15,126 nt of DNA. Source: CAYSPU01 sp964432995. GTDB taxonomy: Bacteria; Verrucomicrobiota; Verrucomicrobiia; Limisphaerales; JAHDYP01. Positions 1 through 6,968 of this stretch are shown here, piece by piece (within the stretch, counting starts at the first letter, position 1; every line of letters starts with the position of its first letter). A program made the translations under genes and the position numbers. Below the pieces are notes generated by a model. The model saw only the letters and a program-made list of their open reading frames with translations, was not told where the DNA came from and did not search any database. The stretch lies in the NCBI GenBank assembly GCA_964432995.1, contig CAYSPU010000143.1, positions 1 through 15,126 on the forward strand. Direction: 5' to 3'.

Positions 1-346
1 TGCCTTCCGCCGCGCGCGCATCCACCCCCTGGGCGATGTCCGGGCTCTGCCGGGTGATCGCGTTCAGAATCAGCACGCGGTCGGCATGGAAGACGTCGTC
101 GTCGTGGGTGTAGCCAATGTCGCGGATGGCTTGCCGCGCGACTTCGTTGTAGTCGAGCTTGGCTTTGGTTGTGATCTCGCCGCCCACGACCACCAGGTTG
201 CTCTTGGCGTAGGTTTCGCAGGCCACCCGGCTGTGTCGGTCCTGGGCGAGGCAGGCGTCCAGGATGAAATCGGAGATGAGATCGCAGACCTTGTCGGGGT
301 GGCCTTCGCCGACGGACTCGGAGGAGAAGATGAAGTTCTTGCTCAT
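1..346 (-). CDS. metK: S-adenosylmethionine synthetase, N-terminal part (3' end outside window)
   Basis: MetK makes S-adenosylmethionine from methionine and ATP in the cytoplasm. Read on the minus strand from the ATG at 346-344, the first 115 residues begin MSKNFIFSSESVGEGHPDK and contain the family's N-terminal ATP/methionine signature GEGHPDK at residues 13-19, a DYNEVARQAIRDIGY segment, and QSPDIAQGVD near the edge. All match the first third of the roughly 390-residue enzyme. The frame has no stop before the left edge, so the C-terminal two thirds are missing only because the window ends. No clear Shine-Dalgarno sequence precedes the ATG: the upstream bases are C-rich. The gene is divergent from the ArsR-methyltransferase fusion and shares its 90-base upstream region, which suggests that the fusion protein regulates it. 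Confidence 0.97.
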   Translation of the reverse strand, partial: MSKNFIFSSESVGEGHPDKVCDLISDFILDACLAQDRHSRVACETYAKSNLVVVGGEITTKAKLDYNEVARQAIRDIGYTHDDDVFHADRVLILNAITRQSPDIAQGVDARAAEG

Positions 347-436
347 GCGCGGGAGGGGGGATTGAAAGATGTCATATTGACGTATCGCGATGGGAAGATA
401 TATCGTTGCTGCCCGACGTCAACAGGATTTCCGACC
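347..436. promoter_or_regulatory. Divergent promoter/operator region between metK and the ArsR-type regulator
   Basis: This 90-base gap is notably AT-richer than its surroundings. On the plus strand a TTGACG (377-382) and a TATATC (399-404) lie 16 bases apart and resemble a sigma-70 -35/-10 pair; transcription would start about 25 bases before the ATG at 437. Three palindromic elements are visible: GTCA-TAT-TGAC at 371-381, ATCGCGAT at 384-391 (inside the -35/-10 spacer) and GATATATC at 397-404 (overlapping the -10). Palindromes in these positions fit repressor binding by a dimeric winged-helix protein. That the neighbouring ArsR-type protein binds here is an inference from position. Confidence 0.5.
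424..427 (+). promoter_or_regulatory. Shine-Dalgarno-like AGGA that fixes the regulator start
   Basis: AGGA lies nine bases before the ATG at 437. The open frame extends upstream to 86, but that extension runs antisense through the metK coding sequence, and the ArsR domain begins right after 437. The ATG at 437 is therefore chosen over the longer frame. This is the clearest ribosome binding site in the window. Confidence 0.6.
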
Positions 437-1366
437 ATGACAACCACCCTCAGATCGCTGCGCGCGCTGGCAGACCCCACCCGCCTGCGGATCCTGGCGC
501 TGCTCGAGCGGGACGAACTCTCCGTGCAGGAGTTGCAGGAGACCACCCGGATGGGGCAATCGCGGATCTCGACGCATCTGGGCCTGCTGGCGGGAACGCG
601 GATCCTGCGATCCCGGCGGGAGGGGAAACGAACGTTCTATCGGCTGAACGCGGCGGCGGATGGGGTGACGGGGGAGTTGATGCGGTTGGCCCTGGCGGCG
701 GCGCGGGAACTGCCCGAGCACGAGGCGGACCGGGTCAATCTGAAGCGGATTCTGGCTCTGCGGCAGCAGCAGGCGCAGGTGTATTTCAACCAGGTGGCGG
801 GGCGGTTCGACCGGATGTATGGCCCGGGGCGTTCCTGGCAGGCCTTCGGGCAGTTGCTGCTGCGGGTGTTGCCACCCCTGGTGGTCGCTGATCTGGGATC
901 GGGCGAGGGATTGCTGAGCGAGTTGCTGGCGCGCCGCTGCCGGAAGGTGATCGCGGTGGACAACTCGGAGCGGATTGTGGCGTTTGGGGCTGCGAAGGCG
1001 CGGAAGAACGGTCTGAAACATCTCGAGTTTCGGCTCGGTGATCTGCAGGACCCGCCGATCACGGCGGCGAGCGTGGACGTGGTCATCCTGAGTCAGGCGT
1101 TGCATCACGCGGCGGATCCGGCGCGCGCCGTGGCCAGCGCGCATCGGGTTCTGAAGGCGGGCGGGCAGGTCCTGATTCTGGATCTGCTCCAGCACCACTT
1201 CGAGCAGGCGCGGGCGCTGTATGGCGACCACTGGCTGGGGTTTGCCGAGAGCGACCTGCAGCGCTGGCTCGAGGCGGCGGGATTCCGGCGGGTGGAGATC
1301 ACCGTCGTGGCGCGGGAGGAATCCCCGCCGCATTTCGAGACCTTGCTCGCCACGGGGGTGAAATGA
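437..1366 (+). CDS. ArsR-family HTH regulator fused to a SAM-dependent methyltransferase domain (SahR-like)
   Basis: A 309-residue cytoplasmic protein of two parts. Residues 1-75 are an ArsR-type winged helix: LRALADPTRLRILALLE, then the recognition helix region GQSRISTHLGLL, then a wing around RREGKRTFYRL. Residues 110-290 are a class I methyltransferase fold: motif I DLGSGEG at 152-158, the acidic strand end VIAVDN at 171-176, SVDVVILSQALHH at 212-224 and AGGQVLILDLL at 241-251. The only cysteine is C168, so neither the metal-thiolate sites of ArsR/SmtB sensors nor the cysteines of arsenite methyltransferase are present. The gene is divergent from metK and 16 bases upstream of metF, so a SAM- or SAH-sensing regulator of the methionine cycle is likely. 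Proteobacterial SahR is an ArsR-family precedent. A true methyltransferase activity on an unknown substrate cannot be excluded. Confidence 0.85.
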   Translation: MTTTLRSLRALADPTRLRILALLERDELSVQELQETTRMGQSRISTHLGLLAGTRILRSRREGKRTFYRLNAAADGVTGELMRLALAAARELPEHEADRVNLKRILALRQQQAQVYFNQVAGRFDRMYGPGRSWQAFGQLLLRVLPPLVVADLGSGEGLLSELLARRCRKVIAVDNSERIVAFGAAKARKNGLKHLEFRLGDLQDPPITAASVDVVILSQALHHAADPARAVASAHRVLKAGGQVLILDLLQHHFEQARALYGDHWLGFAESDLQRWLEAAGFRRVEITVVAREESPPHFETLLATGVK

Positions 1367-1382
1367 GAGTCTGGATGGCAAC

Positions 1383-2279
1383 ATGAGGTGCCTGCGCGAA
1401 TTGTACGCCGAGCGGCTCGCGATGGGGCGGCCCGTGATCTCGATGGAGTTCTTCCCCCCGAAGACGGAGGAGGGCGAGCGGAAGTTTTTCGAGAAGACGG
1501 TGCCGAACCTGGCGCGGCTGCGGCCCGACTACTGTTCGGTAACCTACGGCGCGGGGGGGAGCACGCGCGAGAAGACGCTGCAGATCGTGGACCGCATCCA
1601 GCGGGAGTATGGCCTGGTGGCGCTGGCTCATCTGACGTGCGTGGGGGCGACCCGGGAGCAGATTCGCGAGGTGGCCGAGCAGGCAAAGGCGATGGGGATC
1701 CGCAACATCCTGGCGCTGCGGGGCGATCCGCCGGCGGAGGCAACGACGTGGACGAAGCCGGAAGGCGGCTTCGAGTTTGCCCACGAGCTGGTGAGCTACC
1801 TGCGGCACCTGGGAGGGTTCTGCGTCGGCGTCGCCGGATTCCCGGAAGGGCATGTGGCCTGTCGCGAGGGCAAGCAGGTCGACTGGGACCGGCTGAAGGC
1901 GAAGATCGACTGCGGGGCGGACTTCGTGGTCACGCAGTTGTTTTTTGACAATCGGCACTATTTCGAGTTTCGAGACCACTTGCAGAAGGCCGGGGTGCGT
2001 GTGCCGCTCGTGCCGGGGATCATTCCCATCCTGAGCGGTCACCAGATCAGGAAGTTCACGGCGCTGTGCGGCGCGGAACTGCCGCCGCCGGTCCTCCACC
2101 GGTTGGACGAGCTCGGGGAAGACGAGGCGGCAGTGGCCGAGTTCGGGATCGAGCACGCCAGCCGGCAATGCGCGGAACTGCTGGCCGCCGGGGCGCCGGG
2201 CGTGCACTTCTACACGCTGAACCGGGCACGCTCCACCACGCGGATTCTGCTGAACCTTGGGTTGGTGACAGGGAGTTAG
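1383..2279 (+). CDS. metF: 5,10-methylenetetrahydrofolate reductase
   Basis: MetF is a flavoenzyme that reduces 5,10-methylene- to 5-methyltetrahydrofolate, the methyl donor for methionine synthesis. The 298-residue protein is a single FAD-binding TIM barrel of normal bacterial length, without the C-terminal regulatory domain of eukaryotic MTHFR. Landmarks are EFFPPKT at 22-28 (the conserved active-site glutamate), SVTYGAGGST at 52-61, HLTCVGAT at 83-90, ILALRGDPP at 109-117 (conserved flavin-contacting aspartate), GVAGFPEGH at 149-157, VVTQLFFDN at 182-190 and HFYTLNRA near the C-terminus. It starts 16 bases after the ArsR-methyltransferase fusion on the same strand, so the two are probably co-transcribed. 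The ribosome binding site is weak. With metK across the divergent promoter, the three genes form a SAM-cycle cluster. Confidence 0.96.
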   Translation: MRCLRELYAERLAMGRPVISMEFFPPKTEEGERKFFEKTVPNLARLRPDYCSVTYGAGGSTREKTLQIVDRIQREYGLVALAHLTCVGATREQIREVAEQAKAMGIRNILALRGDPPAEATTWTKPEGGFEFAHELVSYLRHLGGFCVGVAGFPEGHVACREGKQVDWDRLKAKIDCGADFVVTQLFFDNRHYFEFRDHLQKAGVRVPLVPGIIPILSGHQIRKFTALCGAELPPPVLHRLDELGEDEAAVAEFGIEHASRQCAELLAAGAPGVHFYTLNRARSTTRILLNLGLVTGS

Positions 2280-2460
2280 CCGCGAAAAGGCGCAGAAGAC
2301 GCAAAAAGGGCGAGACCACGGACTGCTTCTGCTGAATTGGGCAGCTCCGACCCGAACTTGCTGCGGGGGGCGGGTTCGCTTTCGTGGGGCTGCCCGGAGG
2401 CAAGCCGGTCTGCCGGATTGAGCTCGCGTTCCGCGCAGCCTTCAGGTAAAGCCGCAGGGC
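2280..2460. repeat. Intergenic region with a degenerate CGCAAAG-type repeat
   Basis: No gene is visible in these 181 bases between metF and the serine hydrolase. The first 35 bases after the metF stop contain GCGAAAAGGCGCAGAAGACG and then CGCAAAAAGG, an A-rich run of NCGCAAAGN-like units. Related units appear at 8761-8771 and 11155-11173. The rest is GC-rich and unrecognised. I see no intrinsic terminator with a U-tract. Confidence 0.45.
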
Positions 2461-3684
2461 ATGTCACGACCTCGATTGCTTCTGTTCCTTCTGTTCTCCG
2501 CGCTGGCCTCGGTCATCGGTTGGTCCGGCGGATTGCGCCCGGATCCCGAGGCGGCGGGCATGGATCGCGAACGCCTGCGGGAGATCCCACGGCGAATGCA
2601 GGCATTCGTGGATGACTCGACGATCGCCGGGGCCGTCACGCTCGTGGCCCGTAACGGCCAGGTGGCGGCGCTGGATGCGGTGGGGTCCGCGGATCTGGCC
2701 ACACGGCGCTCGCTCGAGAAGGACAGCCTGTTTTGGATCGCCTCGATGACCAAGCCGCTGACAGCGACGGCGGTGGCGATGCTGGTGGACGAGGGAAAGC
2801 TGGCGCTGGACGACCCGGTCGAGAAGATCCTGCCGGAGTTCAAGGGCCAATGGATGATCGACTCCAGAGGGGAGTCGGCAATGACCTTGGTGCGGCCGCC
2901 GCGCGCAATCACCATTCGAGATTTGCTAACCCACACATCGGGATTGGGGGATGTGTCGTCGCCGCGGCCGGACTGCGCCCTGGCCGAGTTGGTGATGGGC
3001 TACGCCCGCGAGCCGCTGCAGTTCGCTCCGGGATCGAAGTGGCAGTACAGCACTGCGGGAATCAACACTCTCGGGCGTGTGGTCGAGGTGGTGTCGGGTC
3101 AGCCGTTCGCGGTCTTCCTTCAGAGACAAATCCTCGACCCGCTGGGAATGAAGGACACCACGTTCTGGCCGACACGCCCACAGGCGCGACGGCTCGCGAG
3201 ATCGTATCAGCCGGCAACTGCGGGGCAGGGGCTCGAGGAAGTTGGTATCTACTTCATCGAGGGGAGTGTGACGTCGCGAAGGCGCACGGTCCGTCCTGGG
3301 GGCGGCCTGTTCTCAACGGCGTCGGACATGTTCCGGTTCTACCAGATGATCCTGGACGGCGGCGTGTGGAAAGGGCGGAGGCTGGTCTCGGCAGCAGCGG
3401 TGGGGCAGATGACCCACACGCAAACAGGGGACTTGAAAACGGGTTTTGTGGACGGGATGAGCTTCGGACTGGGATGGGGGGTGGTGAAGGAGCCTCAGGG
3501 AATCACCGAAGGGCTTTCGGCCGGCACCTTCGGACACGGCGGCGCATATGGAACGCAAGGATGGGTGGATCCGGAGAAACACTTGATCCTGGTGTTGATG
3601 ATCCAGAGGGCGAAACTCCCGAACGCCGACGGCTCGGAGATCCGACGGGATTTCCAGAAGGCGGCGCTGGGGGCGGTTCGGTGA
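2461..3684 (+). CDS. Exported class C beta-lactamase-fold serine hydrolase
   Basis: A 407-residue protein of the beta-lactamase/esterase superfamily, which includes class C beta-lactamases, EstB-type esterases and D-aminopeptidases. An N-terminal signal peptide or anchor is visible (SRPRLLLFLLFSALASVIG, residues 2-20), so the enzyme acts outside the cytoplasm. The catalytic SxxK is S95-M-T-K98 in IASMTKPLTATAVAMLV. Also typical are ITIRDLLTHTSGLGD at 150-164, the second motif Y196-S-T with AGINTLGRVVEVVSG after it, ILDPLGMKDT at 224-233, and the third motif H359-G-G in FGHGGAYGT. The substrate cannot be told from sequence, and such genes are often over-called as beta-lactamases. There is no strong ribosome binding site, but the signal peptide directly after the ATG supports this start. 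The gene stands alone and converges on the GH2 gene. Confidence 0.9.
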   Translation: MSRPRLLLFLLFSALASVIGWSGGLRPDPEAAGMDRERLREIPRRMQAFVDDSTIAGAVTLVARNGQVAALDAVGSADLATRRSLEKDSLFWIASMTKPLTATAVAMLVDEGKLALDDPVEKILPEFKGQWMIDSRGESAMTLVRPPRAITIRDLLTHTSGLGDVSSPRPDCALAELVMGYAREPLQFAPGSKWQYSTAGINTLGRVVEVVSGQPFAVFLQRQILDPLGMKDTTFWPTRPQARRLARSYQPATAGQGLEEVGIYFIEGSVTSRRRTVRPGGGLFSTASDMFRFYQMILDGGVWKGRRLVSAAAVGQMTHTQTGDLKTGFVDGMSFGLGWGVVKEPQGITEGLSAGTFGHGGAYGTQGWVDPEKHLILVLMIQRAKLPNADGSEIRRDFQKAALGAVR

Positions 3685-3746
3685 GGGGCCGGATCAGCAC
3701 GCTCGATCAGCGGGCGCATTCTCTGCCTGCGCCGAACCACGCCGGC

Positions 3747-3772
3747 GTCGGCCAGCGCCGACCGACGTCGGC
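3747..3772. repeat. Alternating GTCGGC/GCCGAC inverted repeats in the convergent gap
   Basis: GTCGGC (3747-3752), GCCGAC (3757-3762) and GTCGGC (3767-3772) can form either of two six-base-pair hairpins with four-base loops (CAGC or CGAC). They share the GCCGA core of the tandem array that starts at 3801. The position between two convergent genes would suit a bidirectional terminator, but no T-tract follows on either strand. Confidence 0.45.
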
Positions 3773-3800
3773 GGCTACGAGGGGTTGTGGTCAGTGCCGC

Positions 3801-3871
3801 CGTGCCGACTCGCCGACCTGCCGACGTGCCGACCTGCCGACTCGCCGACCTGCCGACTCGCCGACTCGCCG
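3801..3871. repeat. 8-bp tandem repeat, about 8.9 units of cNNGCCGA
   Basis: Nine consecutive octamers follow without a gap: eight complete units plus a final one of seven bases. Every unit reads c-N-N-GCCGA, and only the dinucleotide varies, in the order gt, tc, ct, gt, ct, tc, ct, tc, tc. The array lies between the stop of the serine hydrolase (3684) and the stop of the GH2 gene (3885), so it is in neither coding region. Stretches of uniform repeats like this usually arise by replication slippage. Whether copy number varies between strains cannot be seen here. Confidence 0.9.
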
Positions 3872-3884
3872 CTCCCCAGCGGTC

Positions 3885-6770
3885 TCACGGTTTCAGGATT
3901 CGCTGGAAGTGTTCGGGCGCCAATTCGACCGCAGGAGCGAAGTCCTTGCTGTCCATGTAACGGAGGAGGCTGTGAAGCAGTTGGCGGGCGACGGGCCGTT
4001 GATCCAGATCGGAGCGGAGGTCCACACTGCAGAGAATGACTTTGCCCTGGCCGAGTCGTGCCTCGATGACGAGTCCGAGACGCCGGTTCTTGAACCAATC
4101 GTCGACGACCTGGACGAGGGGCCGCAGTTCGAGGGGGAGATCGTCCAGGACCATGGCGGCGCCGTGATGGATGAGATCCCACCACTGCCAGTTGCTGTGG
4201 AACTCGGTGGGGAAAGCGCGCAGAGCGGGGTGGTCGGGCCGGCAGAGGACGCCCAGGGTGTGCGGCGGCTGCTCGCGGGTCCAGGCGGTATTCCAGAAGA
4301 TGGAGGAGAAGCCGAGTTGGACTTCGCCGGCGATGCGGGAGGGCGGGGGGAGGTACAGGATATTGCCCCCGGCCTGCGCATATGCCACGGCATCGTCGTC
4401 AAGCGTCTCCACGATGAGAGTGTTCGTGCCGGGAGCGGTGTCGACGGTCGGCGGGTAGACCCAGAGATCCCAGTCGTTCTCGAAGCGGGTCCTGTCGAGG
4501 CCAACGACGAGTTTGAGTTGCTGGGCATCCCGGAAGTCGGTGAGGGGAAGGCGGATGGTGCCCGCTTCGGTGGCATTGCCGAGGGGAATGGGGCGGGAGC
4601 CGAAGCTGTCCGCGAGGCGGACTTTGCCCCGGGAATCCAGGAGGCGCCAGTAGACCGTTGCTTCGGGAATGGGTTCGGGGCCGAAGTGGGCGATCTCGAT
4701 GCTGGCCTCGAGGATTTCGTCCGAGGTGTAGGTGTGTTTTGGCAGGCGGGCGAGCGGAACGGTCTCGTTGCAGAAGCGGCTGAATTCCTTGGCGGAGATG
4801 TAGCCTTTCGAGTCCCAGAACGGATCCAGGACACCAACAAGCGCGGTGCCTTGACCAGGGAAGTCGTGGAGGTCGAGCAACTGGAATCCCGCGAAGCCGG
4901 GCGTGCGCAGGGCGGACTCGATTTCCTCCTTGTAGCAGAGGGCCTGGAGTTTGCCCGAGGCGCGCAGGAAGTCGCGCGCCTGGTCGCCCAAGCCCTTGTT
5001 GCGGAGGTCGTCGCGGAAGATCTCGAGGTTGCCGGCCGTGCACCAGCCGGTGTATTTGCCAATCTCGTCGAAGTTCGGGTAGACGCACCATTGTCCGATT
5101 TCGTGGCTGACGACGGGCACCTGGTGGCGGGCGACGAAGTCGCGGAAGTCGTTGGTGGTCGACGGCGGGCGGGCGTTGATGCGGCTTTTGAGGCCTTCGC
5201 CCCATTGTTGGATGCGGGGGGCCGGGGTGAGATGGTAATCGTTTTCCGGGATGACGGGCCAGCCGGCGGCGCCGGTGTAGAGGCGGCGTCGGTCCAGGCT
5301 GCGCCAAGTGTTGACCAGAGGGCCGAGGTAGCTCTGCTGTCGATTCCCGGCCGGTTCGTTGCCGTAGGCCAACATCACGAACGACGGGTGGTTGCCGTAT
5401 TCGCGCAGGATGCGTTCGCTCTCGTCGTAGATCCAGCGGTCGATCGGCTGGCCGTCGCCGATGCTGGAACCGGAGTTCGCCCAGGAGGCGCACTCGACGT
5501 GGTAATAGAAGCCCAGCTCGTCGGCGGCCCGAAAGGCGGCTTCGGGCGGGCACCACGAGTGAAAGCGAATGTGGTTCAAGCCATGCGCCTTGCAGATGCG
5601 GACGATGCGTTTCCAGGATTCCACGTCCGTGGGCGGGTACCCGGTGAGGGGGAAGATGCAGCACTCGAGGGTGCCGCGCAGGAACGTCTTGCGCCCGTTG
5701 ATGGTGAACTGGGTGCCGTCGCAGCCGACCTCGCGCAGCCCGAAGGTCGCCCATTTGCGGTGCGCATAGGTCCAGAGACCGGGCTCGGTCTCCAGGCGAG
5801 CTTCCAGCGTGTAGAGTGCCGGGGAGAACTCGTCCCACAGCAAAGCCCGGCTGCCCAGGGCGTAGGGAATCTCGGTGGTGGATTCGCCGGGCGGGATTTC
5901 GATCCGGCCTTCGAACGCCGTGGCGATGTGGCCGACGGGAGTGTTCGTGGACGTCGCCTGAAGGGTCACGTTCGCCCGCACCCTACGATCGGTGCTGTTG
6001 CCGAAGTGGACCACCACGCGGGCGCCCTTGCTGCTCAGATCCGGGTATACCTGGAGATCGTCGATCCACACACGGTCGCTCGCTGTCAGCTTGATCTCGC
6101 CGGCCACCCCGTTCCAATTGCCCTGGGTATGATCGGATACGCTGTGGGCGTTGATGCCGACGCCGATCTTCACGCGGTTGTCGACGCGCAGCGTGATCCG
6201 GTGGCGCCCCGGTGTCAGCCAGGCCGACGCGTCGTAAACATGGGGCACACTCAGACTGTCGTTGGTGCCGACGGGCTGGCCGTCGACCCAGAGCGCAGTC
6301 TCCCAATGGCAGCGCTCGAGACTGAGACAGACGCGCTTGCGCACCCAGTCCGGAGGAATGAAGACATCGCGCTGGAACCAGGCGGCGCCGACGTAATGGG
6401 CGCGCGGAGTCAGCCAGAAGGGGAGCTTGACGTTGCCCGGAGCGCGGTAGACGGCGTAGCGGTCGTCGGTGAAGTAGGACCGGTTCATGATCTCGCCGGT
6501 CCAGCGGGTGTCGGGTGTGACTTCGTTGCCCACCCCTTGCGCTTGCAGGGAACCGGGCAAGACGATCCGGGTCGTCAGCTTCCGTTCATACCATTTCTCG
6601 GTGACGCCGCGGTCCTCGGGGTCCGTCCGCAGGAACCAGTCTCCAGCCAGACTGAGGCTGCGGTCGAGGAAGACCTCCGACGCTTGGGCCGGCGGGTTGG
6701 AGAGCGTGATGAGCAGCCCGACGGCGGCGGCCAGGCAGGCGGTGACGCGCGAGCGAATTCGGTTGTTCAT
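3885..6770 (-). CDS. Exported glycoside hydrolase family 2 enzyme (beta-galactosidase/beta-glucuronidase type)
   Basis: A 961-residue retaining glycosidase. The ATG at 6770 is chosen over one at 6857 because it puts a signal peptide first (RSRVTACLAAAVGLLITLS, ending near PAQA-SE at 30-31). Order of parts: galactose-binding-like sandwich about 38-230 (SLAGDWFLR, ...AAWFQRDVFIPP, CHWETALWVDGQPVG); Ig-like domain about 232-345; TIM barrel from about 350, with HIRFHSWCPP at 400-409, the acid/base in YGNEP (E472) and the probable nucleophile in SHEIGQW (E557). Residues 785-945 form an extra C-terminal domain (AQAGGNILYLPPP ... GQGKVILCSVDL) resembling the GATase-like domains seen in some glycosidases. 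The exact glycan is unknown. It is last in a minus-strand block with two oxidoreductases and a TIM-barrel isomerase; the gap to the oxidoreductase gene upstream is 198 bases. No Shine-Dalgarno sequence is visible. Confidence 0.92.
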   Translation of the reverse strand: MNNRIRSRVTACLAAAVGLLITLSNPPAQASEVFLDRSLSLAGDWFLRTDPEDRGVTEKWYERKLTTRIVLPGSLQAQGVGNEVTPDTRWTGEIMNRSYFTDDRYAVYRAPGNVKLPFWLTPRAHYVGAAWFQRDVFIPPDWVRKRVCLSLERCHWETALWVDGQPVGTNDSLSVPHVYDASAWLTPGRHRITLRVDNRVKIGVGINAHSVSDHTQGNWNGVAGEIKLTASDRVWIDDLQVYPDLSSKGARVVVHFGNSTDRRVRANVTLQATSTNTPVGHIATAFEGRIEIPPGESTTEIPYALGSRALLWDEFSPALYTLEARLETEPGLWTYAHRKWATFGLREVGCDGTQFTINGRKTFLRGTLECCIFPLTGYPPTDVESWKRIVRICKAHGLNHIRFHSWCPPEAAFRAADELGFYYHVECASWANSGSSIGDGQPIDRWIYDESERILREYGNHPSFVMLAYGNEPAGNRQQSYLGPLVNTWRSLDRRRLYTGAAGWPVIPENDYHLTPAPRIQQWGEGLKSRINARPPSTTNDFRDFVARHQVPVVSHEIGQWCVYPNFDEIGKYTGWCTAGNLEIFRDDLRNKGLGDQARDFLRASGKLQALCYKEEIESALRTPGFAGFQLLDLHDFPGQGTALVGVLDPFWDSKGYISAKEFSRFCNETVPLARLPKHTYTSDEILEASIEIAHFGPEPIPEATVYWRLLDSRGKVRLADSFGSRPIPLGNATEAGTIRLPLTDFRDAQQLKLVVGLDRTRFENDWDLWVYPPTVDTAPGTNTLIVETLDDDAVAYAQAGGNILYLPPPSRIAGEVQLGFSSIFWNTAWTREQPPHTLGVLCRPDHPALRAFPTEFHSNWQWWDLIHHGAAMVLDDLPLELRPLVQVVDDWFKNRRLGLVIEARLGQGKVILCSVDLRSDLDQRPVARQLLHSLLRYMDSKDFAPAVELAPEHFQRILKP

Positions 6771-6916
6771 GAGTGTTGACACGGTTTCGGCACGGTTTTC
6801 TGCTTTCCAATGTGCGCCACACCGGCGGGAGGGCAAGCACGTTTTCCGGGCGATCAAGCCGAGGGCCCGTGCGTTCTGCTGCGGGGCGACCTGCAGTCGC
6901 GGGTGTGTGCGTTTTT

Positions 6917-6950
6917 CTGCGGGTCGAGAAGACCCGCGGCCCGGAAGGGC
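6917..6950. repeat. Double-hairpin element, copy A (upstream of the GH2 gene)
   Basis: Hairpin 1 is GCGGGTC (6919-6925), loop GAGAA, GACCCGC (6931-6937), extendable by a G-T and a C-G pair. Hairpin 2 is GCCC (6939-6942), loop GGAA, GGGC (6947-6950). The element lies in the 198-base gap between the oxidoreductase stop (6969) and the GH2 start (6770), about 150 bases before that start. The flank also matches copy B at 8538-8571, for example the shared GGGTGTGTG before hairpin 1. No T-tract follows in the minus-strand direction, so a simple intrinsic terminator is unlikely. Confidence 0.7.
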
Positions 6951-6968
6951 TGGCGTGCCACGGGGCGG

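Noticed and set aside
86..436. N-terminal extension of the ArsR-methyltransferase frame
   Set aside because: The extension runs antisense through metK and carries no domain. The ArsR fold begins at the ATG at 437, which has an AGGA nine bases before it.
347..436. SAM or SAH riboswitch before metK or the regulator
   Set aside because: The 90 bases are too short for most SAM riboswitch classes on either strand, and I see only short palindromes and no riboswitch-like core. A covariance search would settle it.
2733..6779. A 1348-codon plus-strand open frame antisense to the GH2 gene
   Set aside because: Its translation has no recognisable domain and is compositionally biased, while the minus strand encodes a complete GH2 enzyme with signal peptide and both catalytic glutamates. 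Long antisense frames are expected in GC-rich genes. It also overlaps the serine hydrolase in another frame.
6904..6950. Intrinsic terminator after the second oxidoreductase
   Set aside because: In the minus-strand direction the hairpins are followed by AGAAAAACG, an A-run and not a U-tract. The T-run lies on the wrong side for that transcript.
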